Shown here piece after piece: positions 37,469 through 47,796 of a stretch of DNA of 64,000 nt (positions are counted from its first letter, which is position 1; every line of letters begins with the position of its first letter). Location: assembly GCA_021741245.1 (NCBI GenBank), contig JAIOYF010000006.1, positions 1 through 64,000 on the forward strand, written 5' to 3'. The position numbers and the translations under genes were made by a program. The DNA comes from Paracoccaceae bacterium. Its GTDB lineage: Bacteria > Pseudomonadota > Alphaproteobacteria > Rhodobacterales > Rhodobacteraceae. The notes beneath the pieces were generated by a model. That model was not told where the DNA came from. It did no database searches and saw only the letters and a program-made list of their open reading frames with translations.

Positions 37469-38877
37469 GCGGCCTCACCCATCAGTTTGGCCGGAAGGTT
37501 GTTCGCCCAAGCAGAAATCGTTCCAGCCCCAAGGCACACGACCATATCGCCGGGGCGGGCCTGTTCCTTGACCAGTCGGGCCAGATCGGCCTCATCCAGC
37601 AGGGCGCGGGCGTGGCGATGGCCATGGGCAATAAGCCCCGCCACCAGATCATCGCGAGAGGCTCCGGGGATCGGGTCCTCACCTGCGGCATAGACCTCGG
37701 CGATGGCGACCACATCGCAATCATTGAAACAGGTGCAGAAGTCGTCAAACAGGCTGGACAGTCGGGTATAGCGGTGCGGCTGATGCACGGCGATCACGCG
37801 GCCCTTGGTCGCCTGACGCGCGGCCCGCAGAACCGCGGCGATTTCAACCGGGTGGTGGCCGTAGTCGTCGATGATTGTCACGCCATTCACCTCGGCCACC
37901 TTGGTAAAGCGGCGATTGACGCCCGCGAAATTGGCCAGTGCCTCGCGGATTTCGTCCTTTTTCATACCCAGATGCCGCGCCACAGCCACAGCCGATAGCG
38001 CGTTCGAGACGTTGTGATCTCCGGGCATTGGCAAGGTGCAATCCTCGATCCGGGCATCCGGGCCTTCGCCTTGCAGCAAGATGTCGAAATGTGCGGTGCC
38101 GTTTTCATAGGTCAGGTTGACTGCGCGCACATCGGCCTGCGGGTTGAAGCCAAAGGTCGTGATGCGGCGATCGGTGACGCGGCCGACAAGGGCCTGAACC
38201 TCGGCGTGGTCAGTGCAGCAGACTGCCAGCCCGTAAAAGGGGATGTTTGAGACAAAATCGAGGAACCCTTTGCGCAGCGCATCGAAGGACCCCCAATGCT
38301 CCATATGCTCGGGGTCGATATTGGTGACGATGGCGATGGTAGCGGGCAGGCGGTTGAACGAGCCATCCGACTCGTCCGCTTCGACCACCATCCACTCGCC
38401 CGCACCCGCGCGCGCGTTGGAGCCATAGGCATGGATCACGCCGCCGTTGATCACGGTGGGATCAAACCCGCCCTTGTCCAAAAGCGTGGCCACCATCGTT
38501 GTGGTCGTGGTTTTGCCATGCGTGCCAGCAATCGCGATGTTGGAGCGCAGGCGCATCAATTCGGCCAGCATCTCGGCGCGGCGGACCACGGGCAATTTGC
38601 GGCGACGCGCCTCTTCCAGTTCCGGGTTTCCCTTTTTGATGGCCGAGGAAATGACGATCACCGCCGCCTCGCCGATGTTCTCGGCAGACTGCCCCTCAAA
38701 GAACGTGGCGCCCAGTTGCACCAGTCGCTCGGTGATCTTCGAGGCCTTGGAGTCCGAACCCTGCACCCGGTAGCCAAGGTTCATCAGCACTTCGGCGATG
38801 CCTGACATGCCAATGCCGCCAATGCCGACAAAGTGGATGGGCCCCAGTTCAAGGGGAAGTTTGGTTGCGGCATTCAT
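37465..38877 (-). CDS. murC: UDP-N-acetylmuramate--L-alanine ligase
   Basis: 470 residues. N-terminal UDP-binding motif [21 protein letters not shown] loop [10 protein letters not shown] (K122), central [11 protein letters not shown] and the [10 protein letters not shown] and [10 protein letters not shown] blocks of Mur ligases. It adds L-alanine to UDP-MurNAc, the first peptide step of peptidoglycan. It overlaps murG upstream and DUF2484 downstream by 4 bases each. Confidence 0.98.
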   Translation of the reverse strand: MNAATKLPLELGPIHFVGIGGIGMSGIAEVLMNLGYRVQGSDSKASKITERLVQLGATFFEGQSAENIGEAAVIVISSAIKKGNPELEEARRRKLPVVRRAEMLAELMRLRSNIAIAGTHGKTTTTTMVATLLDKGGFDPTVINGGVIHAYGSNARAGAGEWMVVEADESDGSFNRLPATIAIVTNIDPEHMEHWGSFDALRKGFLDFVSNIPFYGLAVCCTDHAEVQALVGRVTDRRITTFGFNPQADVRAVNLTYENGTAHFDILLQGEGPDARIEDCTLPMPGDHNVSNALSAVAVARHLGMKKDEIREALANFAGVNRRFTKVAEVNGVTIIDDYGHHPVEIAAVLRAARQATKGRVIAVHQPHRYTRLSSLFDDFCTCFNDCDVVAIAEVYAAGEDPIPGASRDDLVAGLIAHGHRHARALLDEADLARLVKEQARPGDMVVCLGAGTISAWANNLPAKLMGEAA

Positions 38878-39974
38878 GCGGCGGTTCCTTCGGCAAGCTG
38901 GTCAACGAGCGCGACAAGTCTTTCCGTCGCGTCGGGGCGGCCCTGCGACAGGGCATTGGCGGCCATACGATTGGCGGCATCTGGTTGCGACAAGACTGCC
39001 GCCATATGCGAGGCAAGCATCGGGGCGTCAAGGGCTGCCTCCGGGATCAGGATCGCGGCCTCGGCGTCGACCAGACCACGGGCATTGGCGGTTTGGTGAT
39101 CGGCGGTCGCTGCGGCATAGGGGATCAGGATCGACGGTCGGCCAATCACCGAGATATCCGCCACCGATGACGCCCCAGAGCGCGAGATGACCAATTGCGC
39201 CTCGGACAAGCGGCGGGGAATATCGGTGAAAAAGGGCGCAACCTCTGCGAGGATCCCTGCCGCCTCATAGGCCTCGATCACGCGGGGCAGGTCTTCTTCG
39301 CGGGCCTGATGGGCGACGCGCAGGTTGCGGCGAATAGCGTCGGGCAGGGCGGTCACCGCCGCGGGTACCACCTCGGACAAAATCCGCGCGCCCTGCGATC
39401 CGCCGATCACAACAAGGCTCATCGGGTAATCCCCGGGCGCAATATAGCCTGCCCCTGCGCGATCCAGAACCGACAGGCGGACCGGGTTTCCGGTATAGGT
39501 CCCCTCGACCCCCGGCGGCAGTGTGGTGGGCCATGTGCCGCAAGCGACAGCCTGAACGCGGGAGGCGAACACCTGATTGACCCGGCCAAGCACACCGTTT
39601 TGTTCGTGGATCATCCGGGGGCGGCGCAGAACCCAAGCGGCGGACAGGGCCGGAATCGTGGGATAGCCGCCAAACCCGACCACCACCGTTGGCTTGTCGC
39701 GCAACTGGCCAAAGACAGCAGAAATCACGCCCCCCGCAATGCGCAACGGGGCGATCAGCTTGGCCAAGGCCCCACCCCGTGCCAATGTGGCCGAGGAAAC
39801 CTGCTCCACCTTTACCACATGAGGAAAGCCGCCCGTATAGCGCGCGCCCCGTGCATCGGTTGACAGTTTCACCCGCCAGCCGCGGCGCACCATCGCTTCG
39901 GCCAAGGCTTGCGCGGGAAACATATGTCCGCCGGTGCCTCCGGCTGCGATCAGCAAAAGCGGCTCATGTCCCAT
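38874..39974 (-). CDS. murG: UDP-GlcNAc:undecaprenyl-PP-MurNAc-pentapeptide GlcNAc transferase
   Basis: 366 residues, GT28. [19 protein letters not shown] is the lipid-facing glycine loop, [20 protein letters not shown] the second conserved block, and [14 protein letters not shown] plus [11 protein letters not shown] bind the UDP-sugar. It makes lipid II at the inner face of the membrane. It lies 12 bases after ftsW in the cell-wall operon. Confidence 0.98.
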   Translation of the reverse strand: MGHEPLLLIAAGGTGGHMFPAQALAEAMVRRGWRVKLSTDARGARYTGGFPHVVKVEQVSSATLARGGALAKLIAPLRIAGGVISAVFGQLRDKPTVVVGFGGYPTIPALSAAWVLRRPRMIHEQNGVLGRVNQVFASRVQAVACGTWPTTLPPGVEGTYTGNPVRLSVLDRAGAGYIAPGDYPMSLVVIGGSQGARILSEVVPAAVTALPDAIRRNLRVAHQAREEDLPRVIEAYEAAGILAEVAPFFTDIPRRLSEAQLVISRSGASSVADISVIGRPSILIPYAAATADHQTANARGLVDAEAAILIPEAALDAPMLASHMAAVLSQPDAANRMAANALSQGRPDATERLVALVDQLAEGTAA

Positions 39975-39986
39975 TGGCGGCCCCCC

Positions 39987-41150
39987 TCAACGACCACGGC
40001 GCAGGATGTCGCCGATCTGGCCCTGTGGCCGTGACCGTGTCAGCGCAAGCAGCATCCCCAGCGTGATCCCGGCTGCGATAACGGACGATCCGCCATAGCT
40101 GACAAAGGGCAGGGTCATGCCCTTGGCGGGCAGCAGGCGCACGGCCACCCCCATATTGATCATGGCCTGAACACCAAAGATACAGGCAAGTCCGGTCCCG
40201 GCCAAACGGATAAAAGGATCGCGCTCGCGCATCAGGCGAAACAGGGACCGAACGACGACTGTCGCGTAAAGGCCAATGATCATCAAGACAAGGATCAGCC
40301 CGTATTCCTCGGCGGCGACGGCGATGATGAAATCGGTATGGGCATCGGGCAGGGTCCATTTGACCTGACCCGCCCCCACGCCCACGCCAAAGAAGCCGCC
40401 CTCTTGGATCGCGTTGGTGGCATAGCCAATCTGGCTGCGCGGATCGACATCAGGGTTCAGGAACCCGTCGATGCGGCGGGCGAAATGCTCAGACGATTCA
40501 TAGGCAATGGTGGCACCAAAGGCGACCAGCCCACCGATCCCGCCAATCAGGGTCAGGGGCGCGCCTGCCACGAAATAGATCACGCCCCAGCCAAACAAGA
40601 TCAAGGCGGCTTGGCCAAAATCGGGCTGAATGGCCAAAAGCAAAACCACCGTCACCGCCAGCCCGAATGACGCCGATTTGCCGGGCGGGCCGTTGATATC
40701 CTGACTGGCGGCCATCAGCCATGCCACGATCACCATAAAGCATGGCTTTAGAAACTCGCTGGGTTGGATGGAGGCAAAACCAAAGGAAAACCAGCGCACA
40801 GCACCTTTGCCAAAATCGGTGCCCATAAAGGGCAAAACGGCAAGCGCCGAAAGTGTGATGGCGAACCCGATCACGCCGATGCGTCGGATCATCTGTGGGG
40901 GCATCATCGACACGCCAACCATGACCATCAGACCGACTGAACCGAACACGGCTTGGCGTTGCACGTAGTAGAACTCTGGCAGGCCGTTGCGAGTGGCCAG
41001 CGGCACAGACGCGGCAAGACCCAGCAAAAGGCCAACGCCAAACAGCACCATGATTGCCGTCAGCGACCATTTGTCGATGGTGCGCCACCAACGGGGAATA
41101 ACCGGCTCGCTGACCCGTGAGGGCATAGAGCCATAGACCATCTCTGTCAT
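39987..41150 (-). CDS. ftsW: Cell-division SEDS glycosyltransferase FtsW
   Basis: 387 residues with about ten membrane segments. Conserved SEDS stretches include GAVRWFSFGFASIQPSEFLKP, the AAEEYGLILVL block and LLPAKGMTLPFVSYGGSSVIA. FtsW polymerises septal peptidoglycan with its partner penicillin-binding protein FtsI. In related genomes it directly follows murD; here 6.6 kb of transporter and dipeptidase genes lie between. Confidence 0.97.
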   Translation of the reverse strand: MTEMVYGSMPSRVSEPVIPRWWRTIDKWSLTAIMVLFGVGLLLGLAASVPLATRNGLPEFYYVQRQAVFGSVGLMVMVGVSMMPPQMIRRIGVIGFAITLSALAVLPFMGTDFGKGAVRWFSFGFASIQPSEFLKPCFMVIVAWLMAASQDINGPPGKSASFGLAVTVVLLLAIQPDFGQAALILFGWGVIYFVAGAPLTLIGGIGGLVAFGATIAYESSEHFARRIDGFLNPDVDPRSQIGYATNAIQEGGFFGVGVGAGQVKWTLPDAHTDFIIAVAAEEYGLILVLMIIGLYATVVVRSLFRLMRERDPFIRLAGTGLACIFGVQAMINMGVAVRLLPAKGMTLPFVSYGGSSVIAAGITLGMLLALTRSRPQGQIGDILRRGR

Positions 41151-41351
41151 GGGGTGTCCGCCTGTATCGCCTGCTCGTTCGCCCGGTTGTCCGGATCTGC
41201 AGATGAGTGTAGCGGCAAAACAGGGTCATGGCTAGGGGAACGTATCGGGTAAATGGCACCGGATGGCGGCCAGACGGGCCATCATTTACCGACGATCAGA
41301 ACGCCCTTTTCCCGTGCAGTTTGTTAGGCCCGGCCCCGTCCGTGCAGGGCG

Positions 41352-42422
41352 TTACTGGCCCCATGTGCGACCCAGCAGGGCAAACCAGTTTTCATGCGCA
41401 AGTTTTGCAAGCAAAGCATCGTCATAGCCATGCACACGCATTGCGTCGATCAGCCGGGGCAATCCGGCCACATCGCCGATATCCGCCGGAACGGTCGCGC
41501 CGTCGAAATCTGACCCAAGGCCCACCCGGTCCTCACCCAATCGCGCGATCAGGTGATCAAGATGGCGCAGAATCGGCTCCCATCCCTTGAAGGCAGATTT
41601 GCGGCCATCTTCACGCAGGAATACCGTGGCAAAGTTCAGCCCCACCATCCCGTCACTGTCGCGGATCATGTCAAGCTGACGGTCGGTCAGATTGCGGGCC
41701 GAGGGCGTGACGGCATGGGCGTTGGAATGGGTGGCCACAAGCGGCGCGTTTGACAGCGCAGCCACGTCGTTGAACCCGGCCTCGTTCAGATGGCTCAGGT
41801 CAATCATGATGCGCAGGTCGTTGCAGGCGCGGATCAGCCGCTTGCCCGCATCCGTGAGCCCCGGCCCGGTATCGGGAGAGGAGGGGAAACGAAACGGCAC
41901 CCCATGGCCAAAAACCGTTGGCCGCGACCAGACCGGCCCCAAGGACCGCAAACCCGCTGCATGCCACATGTAAAGCGCATCAAGATCTGCGCCGATGGCT
42001 TCGGCCCCCTCAAAATGCAAGATCGCCGCGATCTTGCCCGCTGCCATGGCGGCATGAATATCTGCAACCGTGCGGCAGATCGCCAAGGTGCCGGTCCGTT
42101 CCATCCACAAAAGGTGCCCGATCATTCCTGCGGCAACAGGTTGGGCTGCGGCGGCACCGATCAACTCTGGCAACGGCACGTCATAGGGGGGCGCGTCCAT
42201 GATCGCCTCGAAATCGGGTGCGTCATGGGCGATGGGGGAAGGGATGTAGACCGCAAAAAAGCCCCCCGCAAAGCCGCCGGCGCGCATGCGGGGCAGATCA
42301 AGATGACCCTTGGGCCCACCGTCAGCCCCGGTTTCCCCGGTCAGCCAGATCGCCTCGCGCTGATCCGGCGCACGCAAAAGGCGCAGCAAAAAGTCATTGT
42401 GACCGTCAAATACTGGGATCAT
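41352..42422 (-). CDS. M19 (renal-type) dipeptidase
   Basis: 356 residues. Metal-binding motifs: DGHND at 5-9, the bridging glutamate in ILHFEGAEAIG, IDLSHLNEAGF, PLVATHSNAHAV and the C-terminal GLGSDFDGATVP. Family enzymes hydrolyse dipeptides, in bacteria often with L,D or D configuration. The ATG overlaps the stop of the ABC ATPase gene (42419-42422), so it is translationally coupled to the peptide transporter. Together with ftsW and murG downstream this suggests processing of imported cell-wall peptides (inference). Confidence 0.9.
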   Translation of the reverse strand: MIPVFDGHNDFLLRLLRAPDQREAIWLTGETGADGGPKGHLDLPRMRAGGFAGGFFAVYIPSPIAHDAPDFEAIMDAPPYDVPLPELIGAAAAQPVAAGMIGHLLWMERTGTLAICRTVADIHAAMAAGKIAAILHFEGAEAIGADLDALYMWHAAGLRSLGPVWSRPTVFGHGVPFRFPSSPDTGPGLTDAGKRLIRACNDLRIMIDLSHLNEAGFNDVAALSNAPLVATHSNAHAVTPSARNLTDRQLDMIRDSDGMVGLNFATVFLREDGRKSAFKGWEPILRHLDHLIARLGEDRVGLGSDFDGATVPADIGDVAGLPRLIDAMRVHGYDDALLAKLAHENWFALLGRTWGQ

Positions 42423-43189
42423 GGGGCATCAGCCTTGGTATAGCCCTCGGAGGCCGAGAGCAGTTTGCGGGTATAGTCGGTTGTGGCCTGATGCGCGGAC
42501 AGGGCAGACCTTGTCAGTTCTTCAACGGCCAAGCCATTTTGCATGACCATCAGCCGGTCGCACATATGCGCCACCACGGCCAGATCATGCGAGACCATGA
42601 TGTAGGTCAGCCCTCGTTCGCTGCGCAACCGGTCCAGCAGGTTCAGAACCTCGGCCTGAATGGAGGCATCAAGCGCCGAGGTCGGCTCGTCCAGCAGCAA
42701 GACCTCTGGTTCAAGGATCAGGGCGCGGGCGACGGCCACGCGCTGGCGCTGGCCGCCTGACAACTGATGGGGATAACGAAAGCGAAACTCCGGCCCAAGC
42801 CCCACTTCGGTGAGGGCCTGTTCGATCCGTTGTTCAGGACTGTCAAAGCCGTGGATCGCCAAGGGTTCTGACAGCACGCTGTCAATCGTGTGACGCGGAT
42901 GCAATGAAGCATAAGGATCTTGAAACACCATCTGCACGGCGCGGTAAAAATCGGCTTGGCGGGGGGCCGACAACGTAGCCCCCTTTAGGCCAATGGTCCC
43001 GGCGCTGGTCGGGGCCAGCCCGCAAATGGCCCGCAAGACGGTGGATTTTCCGGACCCGCTTTCGCCCACGATGCCAAAGCTTTCGCCGCGCCCAACATCA
43101 AATGACACACCACGTACGGCGCGAACCGTGTCGCCACTGCGCCGGAACGTGACCTCCAGCCCCGCCACAGACAGCATCACCGCGCCCAT
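42419..43189 (-). CDS. Peptide ABC transporter ATPase, DppF/OppF type
   Basis: 256 residues. Walker A GESGSGKST, ABC signature LSGGQRQRVAVARAL, Walker B VLLLDEPTSALD and the H-loop MVSHDLAVVAHM are intact. MVFQDPYASLHPRHTI is the usual Opp/Dpp Q-loop. It pairs with the next upstream gene product to power peptide import. It overlaps that gene by 13 bases; a second Met (43177) could be the real start. Confidence 0.93.
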   Translation of the reverse strand: MGAVMLSVAGLEVTFRRSGDTVRAVRGVSFDVGRGESFGIVGESGSGKSTVLRAICGLAPTSAGTIGLKGATLSAPRQADFYRAVQMVFQDPYASLHPRHTIDSVLSEPLAIHGFDSPEQRIEQALTEVGLGPEFRFRYPHQLSGGQRQRVAVARALILEPEVLLLDEPTSALDASIQAEVLNLLDRLRSERGLTYIMVSHDLAVVAHMCDRLMVMQNGLAVEELTRSALSAHQATTDYTRKLLSASEGYTKADAP

Positions 43190-44010
43190 GCTGCATCCCT
43201 TTCCAGCGTGGGCAAAGGCCGTTGCCCGCCTGCAATTTTTGGCAGGCAGTTCATCAGCCCGCGCGTGTAGGGGTGCTGGGCCTTTGCCAGATCCCGCGCG
43301 GCCAATTCTTCAACCACTTGCCCCGCGTACATGACCAGCACCCGGTCACAGAACGACGATACCAACCGCAGATCGTGGCTGATGAAGATCAGCCCCATGC
43401 CGCGATCCGTCACCAATCGGTCAAGGATGCGCAGCACCTCGATCTGCACCGTCACATCAAGGGCCGAGGTCGGCTCATCCGCGATCAACAGGTCAGGTTC
43501 CGTCACCAGCATCATCGCGATCATCGCCCGCTGGCCCATGCCACCCGAAAGCTCATGCGGATAGGCGCGGAACACCCGCTCGGGGTCGCGGATCTGCACG
43601 GCCTCCAGCATGGCAAGGGCGCGCACCCGCGCCTGGGCCCGCGATTCAGACGCGCCGAACTTCAGCGCTTCCATCAACTGCTTGCCGATCGTCATCACGG
43701 GGTTAAGCGAGAATTTCGGGTCTTGCATGACCATCGACATCCGCGCCCCGCGCAGCTTGCGCCATGTGGCGGGGCTGGCATGGCGCAGATCGGTACCGTC
43801 AAAATTCAGCACTTCGGCCGTGGCGCGTCCGGGGGGCGGGGTCAGGCCAAGAATGGCGCGGCCAGTCTGGCTTTTGCCCGACCCGCTTTCCCCCACAATG
43901 CCCAGCCGTTCCCGACCAAGGGTAAAGCTGACGCCTCGCACGACCTCGGTCTCGCCCTGACGGGTCGGAAAGGTGATGCGGAGGTCTTTGACAGTCAGAA
44001 GCGGGGTCAT
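43177..44010 (-). CDS. Peptide ABC transporter ATPase, DppD/OppD type
   Basis: 277 residues. Walker A GESGSGKS, signature LSGGMGQRAMIAMML, Walker B LLIADEPTSALDVT, H-loop FISHDLRLVSSF, and the Opp-family extension MYAGQVVEELAARDLAKAQHPYTRGLMNCLP. It overlaps the permease gene by 4 bases (ATGA). Confidence 0.93.
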   Translation of the reverse strand: MTPLLTVKDLRITFPTRQGETEVVRGVSFTLGRERLGIVGESGSGKSQTGRAILGLTPPPGRATAEVLNFDGTDLRHASPATWRKLRGARMSMVMQDPKFSLNPVMTIGKQLMEALKFGASESRAQARVRALAMLEAVQIRDPERVFRAYPHELSGGMGQRAMIAMMLVTEPDLLIADEPTSALDVTVQIEVLRILDRLVTDRGMGLIFISHDLRLVSSFCDRVLVMYAGQVVEELAARDLAKAQHPYTRGLMNCLPKIAGGQRPLPTLERDAAWAR

Positions 44011-44921
44011 TTACGGGCCTTTGGGTCAAGCACATCGCGCAGGCCATCGCCCAGCAGGTTAAAGCCAAGCGAGACGATGAAAATGGCGATGCCGGGCATG
44101 GTGGCGACCCACCATTGGTCGATGATGAACCGGCGGCCCGAGGCGATCATCGCGCCCCATTCGGGCTGCGGGGGTTGCGCGCCAAGGCCCAGAAAGCCAA
44201 GGCCAGCCGCCGTCAGGATGATCCCCGCCATATCCAGCGTCACCCTTATGATGACCGATGACAGGCACAGCGGCGTCACATGCCCCCACAAGATACGGGC
44301 CGAGGAGGCCCCCTGCAGCCTTGCTGCGTTGATGAAATCGCTGTCGCGGATGGTCAACGTCTCGGCCCGCGCCAAGCGGGCATAGGGCGGCCAAGAGGTG
44401 ATGGCGATGGCGATGATTGCGTTCTCGATCCCCGGACCAAGGGCCGCGACAAAGGCAAGCGCAAGGATCAGGCGCGGAAAGGCCAGAAAGATATCGGTCA
44501 GGCGCATCAGCACCGTATCGACCCAGCCGCCGAAATAGCCCGCCGAGGTGCCCACCAACAGACCGATGGGCGTGGCGATCACCGCGACCAGAACCACCAC
44601 CATCAGCGTCAAACGCGAGCCATGCACGATCCGGCTGAAGATATCGCGCGACAGATCATCGGTGCCCAAAAGGTGCCCGTCGGTGAGGGGGGGCAGGAAC
44701 CTTTCGGTCCGCAGATCGCCGCCGATCACGGGATCATAGGGCGCGATCACATCGGCAAAGACCGCAACCACAATCAGCGCCACCACAATTGCCAAGCCCA
44801 CCATGGCCAGCCAATTGGTGCGAAACGACAGCCATGTGCGATAGGCCTGACCCAACTTGGCCTGCCTGCGCGATGCGGGGCGATCCGAAAGCAGCCAGTC
44901 GCGGCGCGAAACTTCGGTCAT
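44007..44921 (-). CDS. Peptide ABC transporter permease, DppC type
   Basis: 304 residues from the ATG at 44921, which overlaps the upstream permease stop; the frame is open further upstream but only antisense to nothing recognisable. Signature features: N-terminal membrane segment, FADVIAPYDP, HLLGTDDLSRDIFSRIVHGSR, and the EAA loop ARLQGASSARILWGHVTPLC. It forms the channel with the DppB-type partner. Confidence 0.92.
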   Translation of the reverse strand: MTEVSRRDWLLSDRPASRRQAKLGQAYRTWLSFRTNWLAMVGLAIVVALIVVAVFADVIAPYDPVIGGDLRTERFLPPLTDGHLLGTDDLSRDIFSRIVHGSRLTLMVVVLVAVIATPIGLLVGTSAGYFGGWVDTVLMRLTDIFLAFPRLILALAFVAALGPGIENAIIAIAITSWPPYARLARAETLTIRDSDFINAARLQGASSARILWGHVTPLCLSSVIIRVTLDMAGIILTAAGLGFLGLGAQPPQPEWGAMIASGRRFIIDQWWVATMPGIAIFIVSLGFNLLGDGLRDVLDPKARK

Positions 44922-45979
44922 GATTGTCTCCGCACACGGGGGTCGAGGGTGCTGTAAAGTAGATCCGACAACAGGTTCAGCCCCACGAAAATCCCGCCGA
45001 TCACCAACGTGCCGCCCAGAACCGCATTCATATCGGCGTTTTGCAGCGAATTGGTCAGATATTGCCCCAAGCCCGGCCAGGCAAACACGGTCTCGGTCAG
45101 CACCGACCCCTCCAGCAAATTGGCATAGGACAGCGCCACGACGGTGACCAAGGGCACGGCGGCATTGCGCAGCGCATGCACCCAGATGATGCGCCATTCC
45201 GGAACACCTTTGACGCGGGCGGTGATGACATATTCTTGCGCCAGTTCGTTGAGCATGAAGCTGCGCGTCATCCGGCTGATATAGGCCATCGAGAAATAGC
45301 CCAGCAGACCCGCGGGCAAAATGATGTGCGAGACGACATTGCGGAACGCTGCCCACTGGCCCTGAAGGGCCGTGTCCAGCAGCATCAGCCCGGTCTTGTT
45401 GGTAAAGGCGTATTCAAAGCTGATATCAATGCGCCCCGGCCCCGCCACCCATTGCAGGCGCGCGTAAAACACCAAGAGGCCCAGAAGACCCAGCCAGAAA
45501 ATCGGTGCGGAATAGCCGATCAGGCCAAAGACACGCACGAATTGGTCCACAAACTTGCCTTGCCGCACAGCGGCCCAGACACCCAAGGGAATGCCGAAAA
45601 TCGTGCCGATCAGAATGGCGACCGTTGCCAGTTCCATAGTGGCGGGGAAAACGCGGGCCAGATCGTCAGAAATGCTGCGCTTGGTCAGGAAACTTTCGCC
45701 AAAATCACCGCTCAGGACCTTTTGCAGATAGATCCAGAACTGTTCATAGAGTGGCCGATCAAGCCCCAGTTCAATGAACACGCGGTCATAGACAGATTGC
45801 GATGCCCGGTCCCCGATCACGGCCAGAACCGGATCAACAGGCACCACACGGCCAATCAAAAAAGTCACCACCAAAAGCCCGAGAAAGGTCAGGGCAACGG
45901 TGGCCAGCAGTTTGACGGCCCGCCAAAGGAACCGCAGGAGGGCGCTGTCGCGCCCCCCTTCATTCGTCACATCGCTCAT
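44918..45979 (-). CDS. Peptide ABC transporter permease, DppB type
   Basis: 353 residues. An N-terminal membrane segment is followed by the usual LGLDRPLYEQFWIYLQKVLSGDFGESF block, the EAA loop RVKGVPEWRIIWVHALRNAAVP and VFAWPGLGQYLTNSLQNADM. It is separated from the binding-protein gene by one base. Confidence 0.92.
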   Translation of the reverse strand: MSDVTNEGGRDSALLRFLWRAVKLLATVALTFLGLLVVTFLIGRVVPVDPVLAVIGDRASQSVYDRVFIELGLDRPLYEQFWIYLQKVLSGDFGESFLTKRSISDDLARVFPATMELATVAILIGTIFGIPLGVWAAVRQGKFVDQFVRVFGLIGYSAPIFWLGLLGLLVFYARLQWVAGPGRIDISFEYAFTNKTGLMLLDTALQGQWAAFRNVVSHIILPAGLLGYFSMAYISRMTRSFMLNELAQEYVITARVKGVPEWRIIWVHALRNAAVPLVTVVALSYANLLEGSVLTETVFAWPGLGQYLTNSLQNADMNAVLGGTLVIGGIFVGLNLLSDLLYSTLDPRVRRQS

Positions 45980-45980
45980 A

Positions 45981-47573
45981 TCACTTGGTCACATGGGCAA
46001 AGCTGTTGTCGTTGAACGAGGGTCCAACGATAAAGCCATTGACGTTCGACCGCATTGCAGAAACCTCGATCTCTTGGAACATGATCACGAAGGGCGAGGT
46101 CTGCTGGCTTTCCTTTTGCAACTCGATGTACATCTCGGCGCGTTTGGCAGGATCGGCCTCCAGCACCGCCGCATCGGCCTTTTTCGTCATCTCGGGAATA
46201 TCCCAAGCATTCCGCCATGCCAGCGGCTTGGACGTGGCATCATCCGCATTGTCGGGGTTGCGGGCAAAGGTATCGGCATTGGTGTGCGGGTCTTGATAGT
46301 CAGGTCCCCAGCGGCCGATATAGATGTCGTGGTTGCGGGCGCGGTATTTGGTCAGCGTTTGCTGGCCATCACCGGGGATCAGTTCCATCTTCACGCCAGC
46401 CTCTGCCATGGTCTGCTGAATGGCCTGCGCAATCCCGGTGATTTCGGGCGTGTTGCGGGTATCCATCGTGATGGTGAAACCATCGGGCAGACCTGCGGCG
46501 GTCAGCAATTCCTTGGCCTTGGCCACGTCCAGCGAGAAGGGGGTTTCATCCAGCGCACCAAGGAAACCAATCGGCAAGAAGGCTTGGTGCACATTGACCT
46601 TGCCCTTCATGATCGTGTCCGAGATCGCCGCATAATCTACAAGGTATTTCATTGCCTGACGGACTTCGGGCTTGGACAGGAACTCATTCTTCTGGTTCAG
46701 ACCCAGATAATAGATCGAACCCTTTGGACCTTCTTGGATTTTCAGGTCAGCATTGGCGCGAACGGCGTCCAGCTCTTCGGCGGTCAACGACCGCGCAATG
46801 TCGATATCGCCCTGCTCAAGCAACAACCGCTGTGTCGCGCCTTCGGGGATATGGCGATAGATTACGCGGGCCATGGCCGGGGCATCGCCCGAATAGTTGG
46901 CATTGCGTTCCATCACCACAACTTCATTTGCGCGCCACTCGCGGATCGAGAAGGGGCCAGAGCCTGCATAGTTGGTTTTCAGCCAGTTATAGCCAAAATC
47001 GCCATCCACCTCATGTTCCATGACCAGTTTCTTGTCGACGACAAAGCCCACTGTCGCGGTCAGGCAATAGAGCACCAGCGTTGGCGCATAGGCCTTGTCC
47101 ATCTTGAACTGAACGGTGTCTGGGCCGGTCGCGACGACCATCTCATCCACATTTTCGGCGTTCAGGCCAAATTGCGTCAGGATAAACGCAGGCGATTTGT
47201 CCAGTTTGACAGCGCGGGTCAGCGAGAAGACCACATCCTCGGCCGTGATCGGATTGCCCGAGGCAAAGGTGCGGCCGGGTTTGATCTTGAAGGTGATCGA
47301 CAGGCCATCGGGCGCCACTTCCCAGCTTTCGGCGACCTTGCCAAAGATTTTCGACACATCCGCCGGGTCATAGCCAATCAATCCCTCGTAGGAGTTGCCA
47401 GCAATTTCCGACGCCGTGAATTCGAAGATTTCGGCAGGGTCGAGACTGATGATATCATCAATGGCCCAAGCCTGAATAAGCGTGTCAGCGGGCGTTTCGG
47501 CGTAAACCACGGGTGCGCTAAAAAGGGCAAACGCAGCAACCGTGGCCGCGAGCAATCTGCGACTGTGTAACAT
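45981..47573 (-). CDS. Periplasmic substrate-binding protein, family 5 (Opp/Dpp type)
   Basis: 530 residues from the ATG at 47573 (GGAG 9 bases upstream; a GTG five codons earlier overlaps this site). Sec signal peptide LLAATVAAFALFSAPVVYA. Family-5 features: IISLDPAEIFEFTAS near the N-terminus, AESWEVAPDGLSITFKIKPG and the GSGPFSIREWRANEVVVMERN block. First gene of a six-gene operon ending in the M19 dipeptidase. The ligand is unknown; peptides are most likely from the dipeptidase link. Confidence 0.92.
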   Translation of the reverse strand: MLHSRRLLAATVAAFALFSAPVVYAETPADTLIQAWAIDDIISLDPAEIFEFTASEIAGNSYEGLIGYDPADVSKIFGKVAESWEVAPDGLSITFKIKPGRTFASGNPITAEDVVFSLTRAVKLDKSPAFILTQFGLNAENVDEMVVATGPDTVQFKMDKAYAPTLVLYCLTATVGFVVDKKLVMEHEVDGDFGYNWLKTNYAGSGPFSIREWRANEVVVMERNANYSGDAPAMARVIYRHIPEGATQRLLLEQGDIDIARSLTAEELDAVRANADLKIQEGPKGSIYYLGLNQKNEFLSKPEVRQAMKYLVDYAAISDTIMKGKVNVHQAFLPIGFLGALDETPFSLDVAKAKELLTAAGLPDGFTITMDTRNTPEITGIAQAIQQTMAEAGVKMELIPGDGQQTLTKYRARNHDIYIGRWGPDYQDPHTNADTFARNPDNADDATSKPLAWRNAWDIPEMTKKADAAVLEADPAKRAEMYIELQKESQQTSPFVIMFQEIEVSAMRSNVNGFIVGPSFNDNSFAHVTK

Positions 47574-47796
47574 CTCTGGTTTCTCCACTGTTGGTCTTGT
47601 TTTGATGCGGTGCTAGTTTTTGCTTCGGTCCCAAATGGTCCGTGCCACCGTCTTGCGATTAACCGCTTGGTCAAATTCTGAGTCAAGCCCAATCGTCTGG
47701 AATTGCCGCAAAGCAGCAGCGCTGATCCATAAAGCGGCAGCTAACCCGCCTTTTGGGCAAAAGACAATTCAGCGGTAAATCAGGTGCTTGACCCTC

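Noticed and set aside
43222-44385. 387-codon frame antisense to the DppD/DppC genes
   Set aside because: Lies wholly opposite two clear ABC genes and shows no motif.
45900-47570. 556-codon frame antisense to the substrate-binding protein gene
   Set aside because: High-GC codon bias keeps antisense frames open. The sense frame has a signal peptide and a recognisable family; this one has a histidine/glutamine/arginine-rich random composition.
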